A stretch of DNA of 64,000 bases from CAYZTD01 sp964638155 (GTDB lineage: Archaea > Thermoplasmatota > E2 > DHVEG-1): positions 1 to 64,000 of the forward strand of contig CAZWYI010000002.1 of NCBI GenBank assembly GCA_964638155.1, read 5' to 3'. Below are positions 1 to 9,831 of the stretch, in pieces (the stretch's first letter is position 1; each line of letters starts with the position of its first letter). The notes below the pieces were generated by a model. That model searched no databases. It saw nothing but the letters and a program-made list of their open reading frames with translations, and was not told where the DNA came from. A program made the position numbers and the translations under genes.

Positions 1-124
1 TTTTTTTTTTTTTTTTTGTAAAAATTGAATATTGTTAGTAAAAATATTAGATCTTAAACAACCGATAAAGATAAATCATTTTTATTATATATCATATAAA
101 AATAAACGGAGGTTTTACATATTT

Positions 125-439
125 ATGGTAGATGATTCAAAATTTATAAAAAGCGGATATTTTTCTGATGATGGAAAAGAAATAGATCCTTTAACTGTTC
201 CCTTACCTGCATTGTGTAATTCATGTTTGAAATATAATGATGCAAAAGAAGAGACACCTTGTTTAATTAATCGGATGGATCAAATGGAAGAGATGAGAAA
301 GGGGAAAAGATTTCTTTGTTTTGCATACGAACCAAAAAATCCTCTGATAGATAAGGACAGAGTACTACGTGAGATGGAAGAATATTGGGATAAACAAAAC
401 GAGGAATACTTGAAAAGAAAGAAAAAAGTTCAGAAGTGA
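125..439 (+). CDS. Small Cys-containing protein, unknown function
   Basis: Protein of 104 residues starting at ATG 125. A GGAGG at 108-112 lies upstream; an in-frame TTG at 32 would add 31 residues but has no ribosome binding site. The protein has a CxxC (CNSC) and two later cysteines (TPCLI and FLCFAY), which could bind zinc or an iron-sulphur cluster, and a Lys/Glu-rich C-terminal helix ending in KRKKKVQK. No signal peptide or membrane segment is visible. I do not recognise the family. It stands alone ahead of the pilus operon. Confidence 0.65.
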   Translation: MVDDSKFIKSGYFSDDGKEIDPLTVPLPALCNSCLKYNDAKEETPCLINRMDQMEEMRKGKRFLCFAYEPKNPLIDKDRVLREMEEYWDKQNEEYLKRKKKVQK

Positions 440-723
440 AATGAGAATTTGCGTATCTATAAAAACACAAAATTCTACTACAAAAAAAGTGTCTTTAACT
501 TAAAATTCATTTTAATTTTTCGTACCTTGACTGTTAATTTGTTTAACTACTGGCAGATCCCTTTTTTGTAAAATTCGAAAGTTTTATAGATAATTAGAGA
601 ATAATAGGTTCTATAATCTATTGGTTAAATACTGGGGAGAGATATATTAAACAGAAAATAGATATATTTGTTAGATTAAAATATAAATAATTAAAGGTAT
701 CACCTTATGGGGAGGAATAACTA

Positions 724-2550
724 TTGATAAAGATTAAATTTAATCCAAAGCCTGATGAAAATGATGGAAAAACTACTAGAACAAATAAGAAATCTGATAA
801 TCATAATAACAAAACAAAAAAGATTGATGATTTAATACAAAAAAAAGAAAGTGAAAAAACCAATAAATCTTCCAAAAAAAAGAAAAAGGATGCAAATAAA
901 AAAGAAAAAAAGCAAGAAAAAAACAGTAACAAAAATAAGAAAAAAGAAAAGCATAAAACCCATGATTTTGACCAATCTGAGGTTGAAATAGTAAAAGAAA
1001 TAAACGAAGAAGAAACAATTTTTAACAAGAATAATATCAAAAAATCAATAGATGACGTAAAAGAAGGAGACATTATTTACGAAAAAAAAGGCTATGGATA
1101 TAAAAGACAAGGCTCACGAAAAATAGTTTTAGACGAAAATACAAATCAGTATAGATATCTTGTTTTTGAACCTGAATTATCTAAGGAAGAAGAAAAAATA
1201 AAAAATAAACTAATTCATCTTTTTCGAGTTAGAGCAGATGTAGACGTATTTGATGTTGATATTGAATCTAGAAAACATCACCTAAAAAATGCTTTAGAAA
1301 ACTTGATGGAAAAAAATAAGATTGAAATTTCGAAAAAATCTAAAGATAAAATTTTTTACTATATTTTTAGAGAATTCATAGGTTACGGTAAAATAGATAT
1401 AATGATGAAAGATGAAGTAGTTGAAGATATCTCATGTGATGGTCATAATATTCCAATTTTTATTTATCACACAGAATTTGAAAATATTAAATCAAATGTG
1501 ATATTTACAAATGAAGATGAACTTACTTCTTTTGTAATAAAACTTTCACAGATGTGTGGAAAACAAATATCTGTATATGAACCAATAGTAGATGGAAAAC
1601 TAGCAGATGGATCACGTCTCCAGTGTACTCTTGGAAAAACTATAACCAAATATTCAACTTTTACCATAAGACGGTTTAGAGAAGATCCCCTCACGCCAAT
1701 TGATTTAATCAAAAATAATACTATTTCAAAAGAAATGGCGGTATATTTTTGGATGACAATAGAAAATGGGGCATCAGTCTTATTCTGCGGGGGGACTGCT
1801 TCGGGTAAAACTACAACTCTAAACGCACTTTCCTTGTTTCTACCTTCATCATATAAAATTGTATCTGTAGAGGATACTAGAGAAATAAATCTGCCACATG
1901 AAAACTGGATAGCAGGTACCACTAGAACAGGTTTTTCTTCATCAGAAATAAGTAAAACTGGAAAAGATATAGATATGTTTGATCTGATCAGAGTAGCGCT
2001 AAGACAAAGACCTAAAGCAATAATTGTAGGAGAGGTAAGAGGCAAAGAGGCATACAGTCTATTTCAAGCAATGACTACAGGTCATTTATCATACTCTACG
2101 GTTCATGCAAGTGATATGCACTCATTAATTCAAAGACTTGAAAGCCCTCCAATAAATTTACCACGTGCTCTACTTACTTCACTTGATTTAGTTGTATTTT
2201 TGAATAATTTAACAGTTAAGGGAAAACCTGTGAGAAGAGTGACAAATGTTACAGAAATAATAAAACTAGATCCCGAGACAAATAGACTTGTAACAATATC
2301 GCCTTTTTATTGGATTTCAGAAATAAATGATAAATTCAAAAATAAACCAGGAAGTCAGCTACTAAATAAGATAAAATTACAGAACATGTGGGATGATAAA
2401 AGACTAGAATCTGAGATAAATACCCGTAAAAAAGTTCTATCCTATATGATTGAAAAAAACATACGTTCCTATAAAGATGTCGGAAATATGGTATCTGAAT
2501 ACTATAATAATCCAAAAAAAGTATTGAAAAAAATTGAGGATTCTAAATGA
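724..2550 (+). CDS. Type IV pilus/archaellum-type secretion ATPase (TadA/FlaI/GspE family)
   Basis: Hexameric motor ATPase for pilus assembly, 608 residues. The TTG start at 724 follows GGGGAGGAATAAC; no in-frame ATG fits better. Residues 1-110 are a Lys/Glu/Asn-rich, probably disordered extension. The ATPase core has a Walker A motif GGTASGKT near 355-362, an acidic VEDTREI motif, and a Walker B-like IIVGEVRG near 430-437 followed by the conserved MTTGHLSYSTVHAS histidine-box region. Its stop codon overlaps the ATG of the membrane platform gene (ATGA, 2547-2550), so the two are translationally coupled. It could serve an archaellum, but no FlaH/FlaG/FlaF-type genes are next to it, and the downstream pilins favour an adhesion pilus. 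Confidence 0.93.
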   Translation: MIKIKFNPKPDENDGKTTRTNKKSDNHNNKTKKIDDLIQKKESEKTNKSSKKKKKDANKKEKKQEKNSNKNKKKEKHKTHDFDQSEVEIVKEINEEETIFNKNNIKKSIDDVKEGDIIYEKKGYGYKRQGSRKIVLDENTNQYRYLVFEPELSKEEEKIKNKLIHLFRVRADVDVFDVDIESRKHHLKNALENLMEKNKIEISKKSKDKIFYYIFREFIGYGKIDIMMKDEVVEDISCDGHNIPIFIYHTEFENIKSNVIFTNEDELTSFVIKLSQMCGKQISVYEPIVDGKLADGSRLQCTLGKTITKYSTFTIRRFREDPLTPIDLIKNNTISKEMAVYFWMTIENGASVLFCGGTASGKTTTLNALSLFLPSSYKIVSVEDTREINLPHENWIAGTTRTGFSSSEISKTGKDIDMFDLIRVALRQRPKAIIVGEVRGKEAYSLFQAMTTGHLSYSTVHASDMHSLIQRLESPPINLPRALLTSLDLVVFLNNLTVKGKPVRRVTNVTEIIKLDPETNRLVTISPFYWISEINDKFKNKPGSQLLNKIKLQNMWDDKRLESEINTRKKVLSYMIEKNIRSYKDVGNMVSEYYNNPKKVLKKIEDSK

Positions 2551-4313
2551 GGTTTACTAATTACTCAGTTTTTTGCAAAAAAATATTTAAAAGGTTTTTT
2601 TCAAGACAAAAAAAAGAAGAAATAGACCGTCAAAATCTTATGCTTGAAAAAGCAAATATTGATATGGAATTTCAAGAATACTACTCTGTTGCAATTATGA
2701 ACACAATAATTGCATTTTTTGTATCAATACTACTTTTTGCAGTTTTTTATTTAATTTTACCAAATAAAATAACATTTGCACTACTTTTTGCGATTCCATT
2801 AATATCGATGGTTTCTATATCATACTTTTATCTTTATCTTCCTAAATATTTAATAAAAAAACGAGGGGAGAATATTGATCGTTTTTTACCTTATGCGATA
2901 AATTTTATAAGTTCAATGGCTGTAGCAGGTGTTTCTCCATCTGAAATTTTTCAGACGTTATCAACTATAAAAGTATACGGGCAAATACAAACACAAGCAA
3001 AGAGGATTGCAAAAGAAATTAATGTAATGGGTATTGATAATGTAACTGCATTAAAAAATGCAATAGACTTGTCTCCCTCTAGAAAATTTATTTCATTTTT
3101 ACAAGGTATGATTGGAACAATACAATCAGGTAGTGATCTCAATAATTATCTATCAAATATATCTGATAAATATCTTGAAGATGATTTAATATCCCGAAAA
3201 AAAAATCTTGATTTGCTAGGAGTAGTTGCAGAAACTTTTGTAATAGCAGTTATTGCTTTTCCAATTTTTCTTGTAATTATTCTTTCAATAATGGGTTTTT
3301 TCGGAGGATCAATGGAAGTGTCAATCAACATACTTTTTCTTTTTTCATTTCTAGTATTGCCGATTGTATATGTTGCGTTCTATGTTCTTGTTAAATCTGC
3401 CACATCTGAAAATATTAGTAAATATGTTAAAACATCCAAGACTGTTACTTCAGACTTTTTTTTAGAAAATAAAAAGGCTATTGCTATTATAATAGTTTCA
3501 TTTATTGCAACTCTAATATTTGCTATATGTATGTACTATCTTTCACAAGTAGGTTTATTTGATTTTGATATATTCTTGATACTTGATATAATTTTTATTG
3601 GATTTATAATAATGATTTGGCCGGTAAGCCATTATTTGTTTTTGAAATCTAAACAAAAAAAAGACATTCAGGAGAAATTCCCTGATTTTTTAATTGAAGT
3701 AAGTGATTCTTTGTTGTCAGGTATGAATGCAATAGAATCTATAAAAACATCTGAAAAAGGTAGATATGGAAATTTAAATCAAGAAATCGAAAAAATGAAA
3801 TCACAACTTTCTTGGGATATATCAGTTAGACAAGTGTTTCATAATTTTTCTGGGAGAATAAAATCTGGCATAATCCAAAGGATTGTTATTATAATAAACG
3901 AAGGGCTTATAATGGGCGGTAATACAGCTAATCTTTTCAAAGCCGCTGCAAAAGAAGTAAATCAAGTAAATCAAATAGATCACCAAAGAAAAGCTAGTAT
4001 GTCTATTTATATGTCTGTAATTCTTATTTGTTTTTTTGTTTTCTTAGGGATAATTTTAATACTTGATAAAACTATTTTCCAATCATTCTTTGAGTTACAA
4101 TCAAAACAGATTTTGCAAACAAGTGGAATCATAAATATTAATGTTGTAGATCCAATACTATTAAAATATGGTTTATTTTCATTTGTTTATGTACAATCTA
4201 TAGGTTCAGGCCTTCTTGCTGGATATATGATGGATGGAAAAATATCATCTGGTGTTAGATATGGATGTGTGCTTGCTATTATTTCATTATTTGTGTTTAA
4301 ATTTATGTTCTGA
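2547..4313 (+). CDS. Pilus assembly membrane platform protein (TadC/FlaJ, T2SF type)
   Basis: Polytopic membrane protein of 588 residues with two type II secretion F (T2SF) modules, the partner of the upstream ATPase. Hydrophobic segments occur near residues 50-110, then a cytoplasmic helical block (FLPYAINFISSMAVAGVSPSEIF), paired membrane helices around 225-290, another pair near 310-370, a second cytoplasmic block (KFPDFLIEVSDSLLSGMNAIESI), and C-terminal helices from about 485. The duplicated layout is typical of archaeal TadC/FlaJ proteins. It overlaps the ATPase by 4 nt and is followed after 9 nt by the pilin gene. Confidence 0.92.
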   Translation: MRFTNYSVFCKKIFKRFFSRQKKEEIDRQNLMLEKANIDMEFQEYYSVAIMNTIIAFFVSILLFAVFYLILPNKITFALLFAIPLISMVSISYFYLYLPKYLIKKRGENIDRFLPYAINFISSMAVAGVSPSEIFQTLSTIKVYGQIQTQAKRIAKEINVMGIDNVTALKNAIDLSPSRKFISFLQGMIGTIQSGSDLNNYLSNISDKYLEDDLISRKKNLDLLGVVAETFVIAVIAFPIFLVIILSIMGFFGGSMEVSINILFLFSFLVLPIVYVAFYVLVKSATSENISKYVKTSKTVTSDFFLENKKAIAIIIVSFIATLIFAICMYYLSQVGLFDFDIFLILDIIFIGFIIMIWPVSHYLFLKSKQKKDIQEKFPDFLIEVSDSLLSGMNAIESIKTSEKGRYGNLNQEIEKMKSQLSWDISVRQVFHNFSGRIKSGIIQRIVIIINEGLIMGGNTANLFKAAAKEVNQVNQIDHQRKASMSIYMSVILICFFVFLGIILILDKTIFQSFFELQSKQILQTSGIININVVDPILLKYGLFSFVYVQSIGSGLLAGYMMDGKISSGVRYGCVLAIISLFVFKFMF

Positions 4314-4322
4314 GGAAAAGAT

Positions 4323-4778
4323 ATGGGAAAATTAAAAAGAAACAATCGGGCTGTAAGCGAAGTATTGGATACAATTCTTTTGCTTGGAATTGCTATTTCG
4401 CTTTTTTCAGTTCTTAGTTTCATTGTTTTATCTTATCCTTTTGAGCCATCGACACCAGATGTGAGTATTATAAGTTACGTTGATGAAAATGATATTATTA
4501 TTCAGCATAGAGGGGGGGAAAATTTAGGCTTAGATACAACGATTGGTGTTACAATAAATACTACAGATAGTTATTCATTTAAAATTGATGATGTCCTCGA
4601 TTTGAATTCTGAAATTCGGAGTAATAATTACTTCAACATCGGTGAAACTATAATAATTAATTCAACTACAAATACCGTATTAAATCAAGACATTAAAAAA
4701 TCTCAGATTGATTTGATTATGATTGATATAAATTCAAATTCAGTACTTTTTATTGGAACACTCAGGGAGGCTGTTTAA
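4323..4778 (+). CDS. Archaeal type IV pilin-like protein
   Basis: 151 residues. The N-terminus has basic residues (KLKRNNRAVSEVLDTILLL) followed by a hydrophobic helix to about residue 40, matching the archaeal type IV pilin N-terminal domain (Pfam Arch_pilin-type), cleaved by a class III prepilin peptidase just before the hydrophobic stretch. The rest is beta-rich and Asn/Asp/Thr-rich, consistent with an exposed pilin head. It sits in the pilus operon: 9 nt after the platform gene and 1 nt before the next gene. Which pilin is major or minor cannot be told from sequence. Confidence 0.85.
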   Translation: MGKLKRNNRAVSEVLDTILLLGIAISLFSVLSFIVLSYPFEPSTPDVSIISYVDENDIIIQHRGGENLGLDTTIGVTINTTDSYSFKIDDVLDLNSEIRSNNYFNIGETIIINSTTNTVLNQDIKKSQIDLIMIDINSNSVLFIGTLREAV

Positions 4779-4779
4779 A

Positions 4780-5649
4780 ATGAAAATCTATAAAATAAAA
4801 AAATCAAATAATGCAGTTGTTGGAATTGTATCTGCTTTTTTAATCGTTGGTTTAATAGTTGCTGTGTTATCTGTTATACAAACACAATACGTTCCTAAAT
4901 GGATGAAAGAAAAAGAATCAGATCATATGCGCGAGATTGAGGATCATTTCTCAGAATTAAATTATGCTATGAATACACATTTTATAAATAAAATTCCAGA
5001 TGTTCCAATATCGACAACGATAACACTTGGAAGCAAAGAAATGCCGTATATGCTGTCGATGAGATCGTTTGGTCAAATAAAGATTAATAATGATTCATTT
5101 GGTCTTTATATAGATGGGGATTCAATATATAATGAAACTCTTGGAAATATCGAATATAATTCATATAATAACTATTTCATAAATCAGGATTTTATTTATG
5201 AGGCAGGAAGCGTTATTCTTACTCAGGACTCAGGAAGTATAATGTTTATCAATCCAAATATTGATGTTTTATTACAAAAGGATATCAATATAACACTTAA
5301 TATAATAAACATCACCGAGGTTGGAGGTTCAAATACAATAGTTAACGGCTGGGGAAAAATTCCGATACTTACAGAATATAAAAAATCAAGTTACAAAACA
5401 ACAGTAGTTGATAATGTGGAATACATAAATATAAGCTCAGATTATTATCAGACATGGAATAAGTCACTTAATAGCAGTTTTATAAGGGCTGGATTAAATG
5501 ATCCAAGATTTGCAAAAAATTATCAGATATCTGACTATGATAACAATTTAGTAATACGTTTTCTTGATACCGATGGCAAATCACTCAGAGTTACAATTAA
5601 TTATGTGTCTGTAGAAACACAGGTTTTAAGCTGGGTTCAGCAAAGATAA
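4780..5649 (+). CDS. Pilin-like secreted protein
   Basis: 289 residues from ATG 4780. I chose this start because GGGAGG (4764-4769) lies 10 nt upstream; a TTG at 4753 would overlap the previous gene by 26 nt. The N-terminus is KIKKSNNAVVGIVSAFLIVGL, the charged-then-hydrophobic pattern of archaeal pilin-like exported proteins. The ectodomain is Asn/Tyr/Ile-rich with many N-x-S/T sequons (for example NET, NIT, NISS). It resembles the haloarchaeal and Thermoplasmatota pilin-like proteins that lie beside TadA/TadC genes. It is probably a minor pilin or pilus-associated surface protein; its specific role is unknown. Confidence 0.75.
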   Translation: MKIYKIKKSNNAVVGIVSAFLIVGLIVAVLSVIQTQYVPKWMKEKESDHMREIEDHFSELNYAMNTHFINKIPDVPISTTITLGSKEMPYMLSMRSFGQIKINNDSFGLYIDGDSIYNETLGNIEYNSYNNYFINQDFIYEAGSVILTQDSGSIMFINPNIDVLLQKDINITLNIINITEVGGSNTIVNGWGKIPILTEYKKSSYKTTVVDNVEYINISSDYYQTWNKSLNSSFIRAGLNDPRFAKNYQISDYDNNLVIRFLDTDGKSLRVTINYVSVETQVLSWVQQR

Positions 5650-5710
5650 CAAATATACTAAGCAAATAATTTAAATATTAGCAAATGTAATAATAGAGTT
5701 GATAATTTTA

Positions 5711-7675
5711 ATGAAAAAAAGATATAAAACAAGAAAAAATAATGCTGTTTCAGAAGTTCTTGGAACAATTCTATTATTAGGTATTGCTGTTGCTATTTTT
5801 TCGGTTTTATATTTTATTGTTCTCTCTGAGTCGTTTGAAACAAATGAATCTAATCCAACTATTTATGCGTTCATTGAAGGAAAAAACATAGTTCTCGAGC
5901 ATAGAGGGGGAGATGAATTATCTGGAAGTGACTATTTTTCTTATAAGATTAATGGTGTAACAAAAACCATTTTTGTGAAGGATAACTATGAAGATTATAA
6001 CGTTGATAATCTATGGAATTTTGGAGAAAGAATATATATTCCAATTGGGGAGTTTAATCTGGCAAATAAAAGCGTTGACATCTTCGGAGCAAAAACAGAC
6101 GAAACGGAGAGTAGTATAGTATTCCAAGGAATCTTAGATATTACGCCAGAAAATGATATTGGTGTTGAAGTTAGAATAGATGATTATGAACCAGAGATTT
6201 GGGATACAATACAAATATCAGTTATTATTCATAACTACAGAGGAGATATAAATGCAACAAACGTTAATATTAGCTTTAAATTACCAGAGGGATTAGAGTA
6301 TATTTACCATTCATTTATCTTCGACTCAGGATATGAATCATCAAACTTTTCTTACGATAATGACACGGGATATTGCATCGTTGATAAAATCAAGGTCCGT
6401 GACTCAATTACACTTTTGGTAAATGCAAAGGTTACTGATGAAGGTATGTACAGAGAAAAAACTCAGCTTGCCATGATTTTAGATGGTTCAGGTAGTATAA
6501 GTGAAGATGATTGGATTCTTATGAGAAATGGATTGGCAAATGCAATTGAAAATAATTCAGTTTTCCCTCATGATGGATCTGTTGAGTTAACTGTGATCCA
6601 ATTTGGGGGTACTTCTCCACCGAGAGCAAAATTGGAGCTTGGTGGATCGCAGATAATTACAGAATCAAATTATGAATCTATTGCAGATGATATCAGAAAT
6701 ATTAAACAAATGATTGAATCTGGAGGTAGTGCAACACCAACTGCCTGTGGCATCAGACTTGCAGCTGATGAATTATATAATTCTGATTTTTATAGTTCTG
6801 ATAGGAGACAAATAGTAAATCTTGTAACTGATGGTTTGGCGAATTGTAGATGGATAGAAGATACATATAATGGTACTTGGCTTGGGAACGGTTGGGTTTA
6901 TGAATCAAGTCATGGGCATGATGGAAGTACTCATTCTGCAAAATCTACTAACTCTAACTGGGGTGAGTTCATCAGTAAAGATATAGATACCTCCAATGCA
7001 AATTCGATACATATAGAGTTTTATCGGTATTTGTATTATACCGAAAGCAATGATTTAAAAATCTATTTCTATGATGGAACAAACTATAATATTATAGATG
7101 ATGGGCTAGGAAGCGGTAGTGGATCTAGTTGGATATTTAAAGAATTTAATTTGAATATTAATGATAATCCAGAATATTTCACTGAGGATTTTAAAATTCG
7201 TTTTGATACTTCTTTGTCAAATTGGGAACGTATATGGATAGATGATGTTTTAGTAGAAACAGAATCAAAGATTCTACTTTATGATGATTTTGAGCAAGAC
7301 CACTGGAATCAAAACTGGTCTAATTTTGGTAAATTCGATTCTGAAGAACAAATTCAATATCTTCTAGATCTTCTTGATATGCAGGAAGAAGATGATGAAA
7401 TTGATTCACTTGCAATAGGCCCTGGGCCTGATAAATATTGGATAAAAAACAAGATTGTATGGCCTCAGCCAGGATATGAAGCACCACCATTTAACAGTGG
7501 TTCAGGATGGTTAAGTCATATTGATTCATTTGATGAATTTGAATATGCTACATCTGAAATGTTTAGAATTCAATTTTCAAAAATTAAATCAATCGTTAAA
7601 TTAAATACAATGGATACAAGAGACCCATATAGTGATAATGATGAATATACAATAGAGATAATTCCAAAAAATTAA
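5711..7675 (+). CDS. Pilin-anchored VWA-domain adhesin
   Basis: 654 residues from ATG 5711; a TTG at 5699 is an alternative. The first ~40 residues (KNNAVSEVLGTILLLGIAVAIFSVLYFIVLS) are a near copy of the 4323 pilin N-terminus. Next come a DUF11/CARDB-like beta module (DIGVEVRIDDYEPEIWDTIQISV) and a von Willebrand factor A domain with MIDAS motif DGSGS, a later Thr (GGSATPT) and Asp (LVTDG). A jelly-roll-like module with SNWGEFISKDIDTSNA and RIWIDDV is inserted after the VWA LVTDG strand, and the VWA-like sequence seems to resume near QIQYLLDLLDMQ. It is probably a pilus-tip or surface adhesin exported by the upstream machinery. The 61-nt gap before it could hold a separate promoter. Confidence 0.85.
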   Translation: MKKRYKTRKNNAVSEVLGTILLLGIAVAIFSVLYFIVLSESFETNESNPTIYAFIEGKNIVLEHRGGDELSGSDYFSYKINGVTKTIFVKDNYEDYNVDNLWNFGERIYIPIGEFNLANKSVDIFGAKTDETESSIVFQGILDITPENDIGVEVRIDDYEPEIWDTIQISVIIHNYRGDINATNVNISFKLPEGLEYIYHSFIFDSGYESSNFSYDNDTGYCIVDKIKVRDSITLLVNAKVTDEGMYREKTQLAMILDGSGSISEDDWILMRNGLANAIENNSVFPHDGSVELTVIQFGGTSPPRAKLELGGSQIITESNYESIADDIRNIKQMIESGGSATPTACGIRLAADELYNSDFYSSDRRQIVNLVTDGLANCRWIEDTYNGTWLGNGWVYESSHGHDGSTHSAKSTNSNWGEFISKDIDTSNANSIHIEFYRYLYYTESNDLKIYFYDGTNYNIIDDGLGSGSGSSWIFKEFNLNINDNPEYFTEDFKIRFDTSLSNWERIWIDDVLVETESKILLYDDFEQDHWNQNWSNFGKFDSEEQIQYLLDLLDMQEEDDEIDSLAIGPGPDKYWIKNKIVWPQPGYEAPPFNSGSGWLSHIDSFDEFEYATSEMFRIQFSKIKSIVKLNTMDTRDPYSDNDEYTIEIIPKN

Positions 7676-7686
7676 TTTTTTTTTTT

Positions 7687-8241
7687 TTATTCAATTTTAA
7701 TTACTTTATCACAAAGTTGAGCTATCTCTGCTCTTACTTCGCGGTTTGTCCTATCAGTTAAAGAAATCATGATTCCACCGATAGCATTGATCCTCATTCT
7801 TGTAAAAATACTGTGCATAAAACGAGCAAAAACGTATGGTTCATTATGAATAAGCATTGTTGTTATAGAATCAATAAAAACAAATTTTTTCCCATCTAAT
7901 TTTTTTATATGCTTATTAATTGAAAGAGAAATATCAGTTAATGAAGAAGCATTTTTTATAAACATAACATTATCTGCAGGCTCATCTGCGTTTTGATTTC
8001 TTGATATCAAATCAAGAATGTATACCTTTTGTGTATTGATTTTATTTCTTTGATAGTTGGCAATTAAATTTACATATGGTCTATTTGCAGAAACAATTAT
8101 TCCATAATCATTTTGTTTTGTCAAAAATTTTACAACCGCCATTGAAACTTCAGAGATATTTTCAGCACTTGTTTCAACTAGAACAATAAAATCTTTAGGA
8201 ATATTATTTAATTCTTTATCTAATTTTTTTATATCAACCAT
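7687..8241 (-). CDS. KaiC/RecA-fold protein lacking Walker A
   Basis: 184 residues. I prefer ATG at 8241, preceded by GTGAT; a TTG at 8268 would add nine residues. The fold is recognisable from the order of strands: DFIVLVETSAENISEVSMAVVKFL, YGIIVSANRPY, KVYILDLIS, FVFIDSITTMLIHNE and IGGIMISLTDRTN. The FVFIDSITTM strand matches the Walker B region of KaiC-like ATPases, but no GxxxxGKT is present, so ATP hydrolysis is unlikely. It resembles the degenerate RecA-like proteins common in Halobacteria and Thermoplasmatota, possibly a regulatory partner of the true KaiC downstream of 9831. Confidence 0.7.
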   Translation of the reverse strand: MVDIKKLDKELNNIPKDFIVLVETSAENISEVSMAVVKFLTKQNDYGIIVSANRPYVNLIANYQRNKINTQKVYILDLISRNQNADEPADNVMFIKNASSLTDISLSINKHIKKLDGKKFVFIDSITTMLIHNEPYVFARFMHSIFTRMRINAIGGIMISLTDRTNREVRAEIAQLCDKVIKIE

Positions 8242-8347
8242 TAAATCACTATGTAACAACTGAGCCAATTTTTTACAATATATAAGTAATTTATTAACTT
8301 ATCTATATAAAAATCCTTTGGTCAATATCTGTTTAAACACCTAAAAA

Positions 8348-8950
8348 TTAAGTAAAAACAGTGTTTTTTGTTAAATCATGAGAATAACTATCTTTAGGAT
8401 TTGAGGTGTCAATAATTCCATCAGCATAAGAAATAAAACTATTTACAATATTTTTTTTAGAAAGCTCCTTAGCAACATTTACCACAAAAAGCGTGTTTCC
8501 AAATTTTTTCTTGCTTATTTCATCTAAAATTTTTTTTGTAAAGTCGTCTAACCATATATCTTGATTACAAAGAGCCATTGTGTTTAATGAATCAATAAAA
8601 ACAAATTTTTTATCTCCCTTTATTTTTTTAATTGATCTTAATATCTCCTCATACAGCTTTTCAAGATTTTTTTTATTGGAATAATCCAAAAATAAAATAT
8701 TTTTTTTATCCAAATTATTTTTTCCTATCCAATATATAAGGTTTTTTAAAGGTCTTTGAAAACTTACAAAAATTCCTCTATAATCTTTCTCTAATAAAAT
8801 TTTTAGAGATATAGCATTATTCTTAGAATACAGCTCTGAAGAATGTTTAAGTAAAATAAGATTAGACTTATTGTTTTTTACATTAGTATACTCAACAATT
8901 GAACGTTTTATATTTTCTAAATTATCAAAATCATATTTAAGTTCAGACAT
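8348..8950 (-). CDS. KaiC/RecA-fold protein lacking Walker A (paralogue)
   Basis: 200 residues, starting at ATG 8950 with GGTGA upstream; a TTG at 8971 is less likely. It is a paralogue of the 7687-8241 protein with the same strand order: SNLILLKHSSE, GIFVSFQRPLKNLI, NILFLDYSN, KFVFIDSLNTMALCNQD and TLFVVNVAKEL. The Walker A loop is again missing, while the FVFIDS Walker B-like strand is kept. It is very Lys-rich. It lies between its paralogue and a complete KaiC ATPase on the same strand, separated by 80-110 nt gaps, so these are probably separate transcripts or a loose operon. Confidence 0.68.
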   Translation of the reverse strand: MSELKYDFDNLENIKRSIVEYTNVKNNKSNLILLKHSSELYSKNNAISLKILLEKDYRGIFVSFQRPLKNLIYWIGKNNLDKKNILFLDYSNKKNLEKLYEEILRSIKKIKGDKKFVFIDSLNTMALCNQDIWLDDFTKKILDEISKKKFGNTLFVVNVAKELSKKNIVNSFISYADGIIDTSNPKDSYSHDLTKNTVFT

Positions 8951-9030
8951 CCCATCTGTCACCAAAAACAAAATAATTTACACTATATTTAAAATTTCCT
9001 AATTAGATTAAATAAAAACTATAATTTATT

Positions 9031-9831
9031 TCATTTAAAGTTAAGTCCACCAAATACTTCTTGATCCGGATGAACTATTATACCTTCATCAGTTATTTGC
9101 ATAGCAACAGTTTTTTTCTCATGCTTTTCCCCTCGCATTTTTAAAACTTCAATAGCTGTTTCTCTAATATTTTCCCGTCTAATATTATAAAAAACAATTA
9201 CTCCATCTGCAAGAAATTCTTCTACTCCCGTGGGAGAATAAACCTCAGGCAATTGCTTAGTCTCTGTTATTAAAAGATTGGTACTTCCTACTTTTTCAAA
9301 GAATCTAAAAAGCCGCTCGATATAAAATCTATATGATTGTTCTTTACCTCTAAAAGTTGAGGATATAGCAGTTAATGAGTCAATAACTATAAAATCAGGA
9401 TGAAAACCATCTTCTTGACTAGTAACTGAAAGAGGTTCAAGTTCCATTAAAAGAGGATCAATATCTTTTGTCATCATAGCCTGCATATCTCCTCCCATAT
9501 TTTTGTTCTTATTATAATAATAAATTTCACTAGTTAGAAAACGCTTTATTTTTAAATTACCTGATTTAATTAATTTTTCCGGATTCCATCCAAAATCCTT
9601 CATATGTTCAATAAGGTTATCTTTTGATTCTTCAAAACTCATATAATAACATTTTTTACCCTTAGCTGCCTGATGTGCAAGTGTTTGGAGACAAAATATA
9701 GTTTTACCTGCACCTGTTCCACCTGCAATAACGATAGGTGCACCTTTTGGAATGCCATGTTTAAAAAGCTTGTCAAAACCAGGTACACCGGTTTTAATAT
9801 ATTCTTTTTTATTTTCTTTATTTTTAGCCAT
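9031..9831 (-). CDS. KaiC-domain ATPase
   Basis: 266 residues from ATG 9831, preceded by GGAG; an in-frame TTG at 9858 is the alternative. A single complete KaiC domain: TGVPGFDKLFKHGIPKGAPI, Walker A GGTGAGKT, tandem catalytic-type glutamates MSFEES, and Walker B region FIVIDSLTAIS. The C-terminal part has ITETKQLPE and DGVIVF, as in archaeal circadian-clock-like ATPases, which in archaea are signalling ATPases rather than clocks. A 50-nt leader contains a small inverted repeat (GAGT-tat-ACTC), and a TATA-like TTTAAATAA lies near 9908-9918. With the two Walker A-less paralogues it forms a local trio. Confidence 0.9.
   Translation of the reverse strand: MAKNKENKKEYIKTGVPGFDKLFKHGIPKGAPIVIAGGTGAGKTIFCLQTLAHQAAKGKKCYYMSFEESKDNLIEHMKDFGWNPEKLIKSGNLKIKRFLTSEIYYYNKNKNMGGDMQAMMTKDIDPLLMELEPLSVTSQEDGFHPDFIVIDSLTAISSTFRGKEQSYRFYIERLFRFFEKVGSTNLLITETKQLPEVYSPTGVEEFLADGVIVFYNIRRENIRETAIEVLKMRGEKHEKKTVAMQITDEGIIVHPDQEVFGGLNFK

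Noticed and set aside
1..17. Run of 17 T at the left edge
   Set aside because: It looks like a terminator tail but lies at the very edge of the window without an upstream stem, and could be a contig-end artefact.
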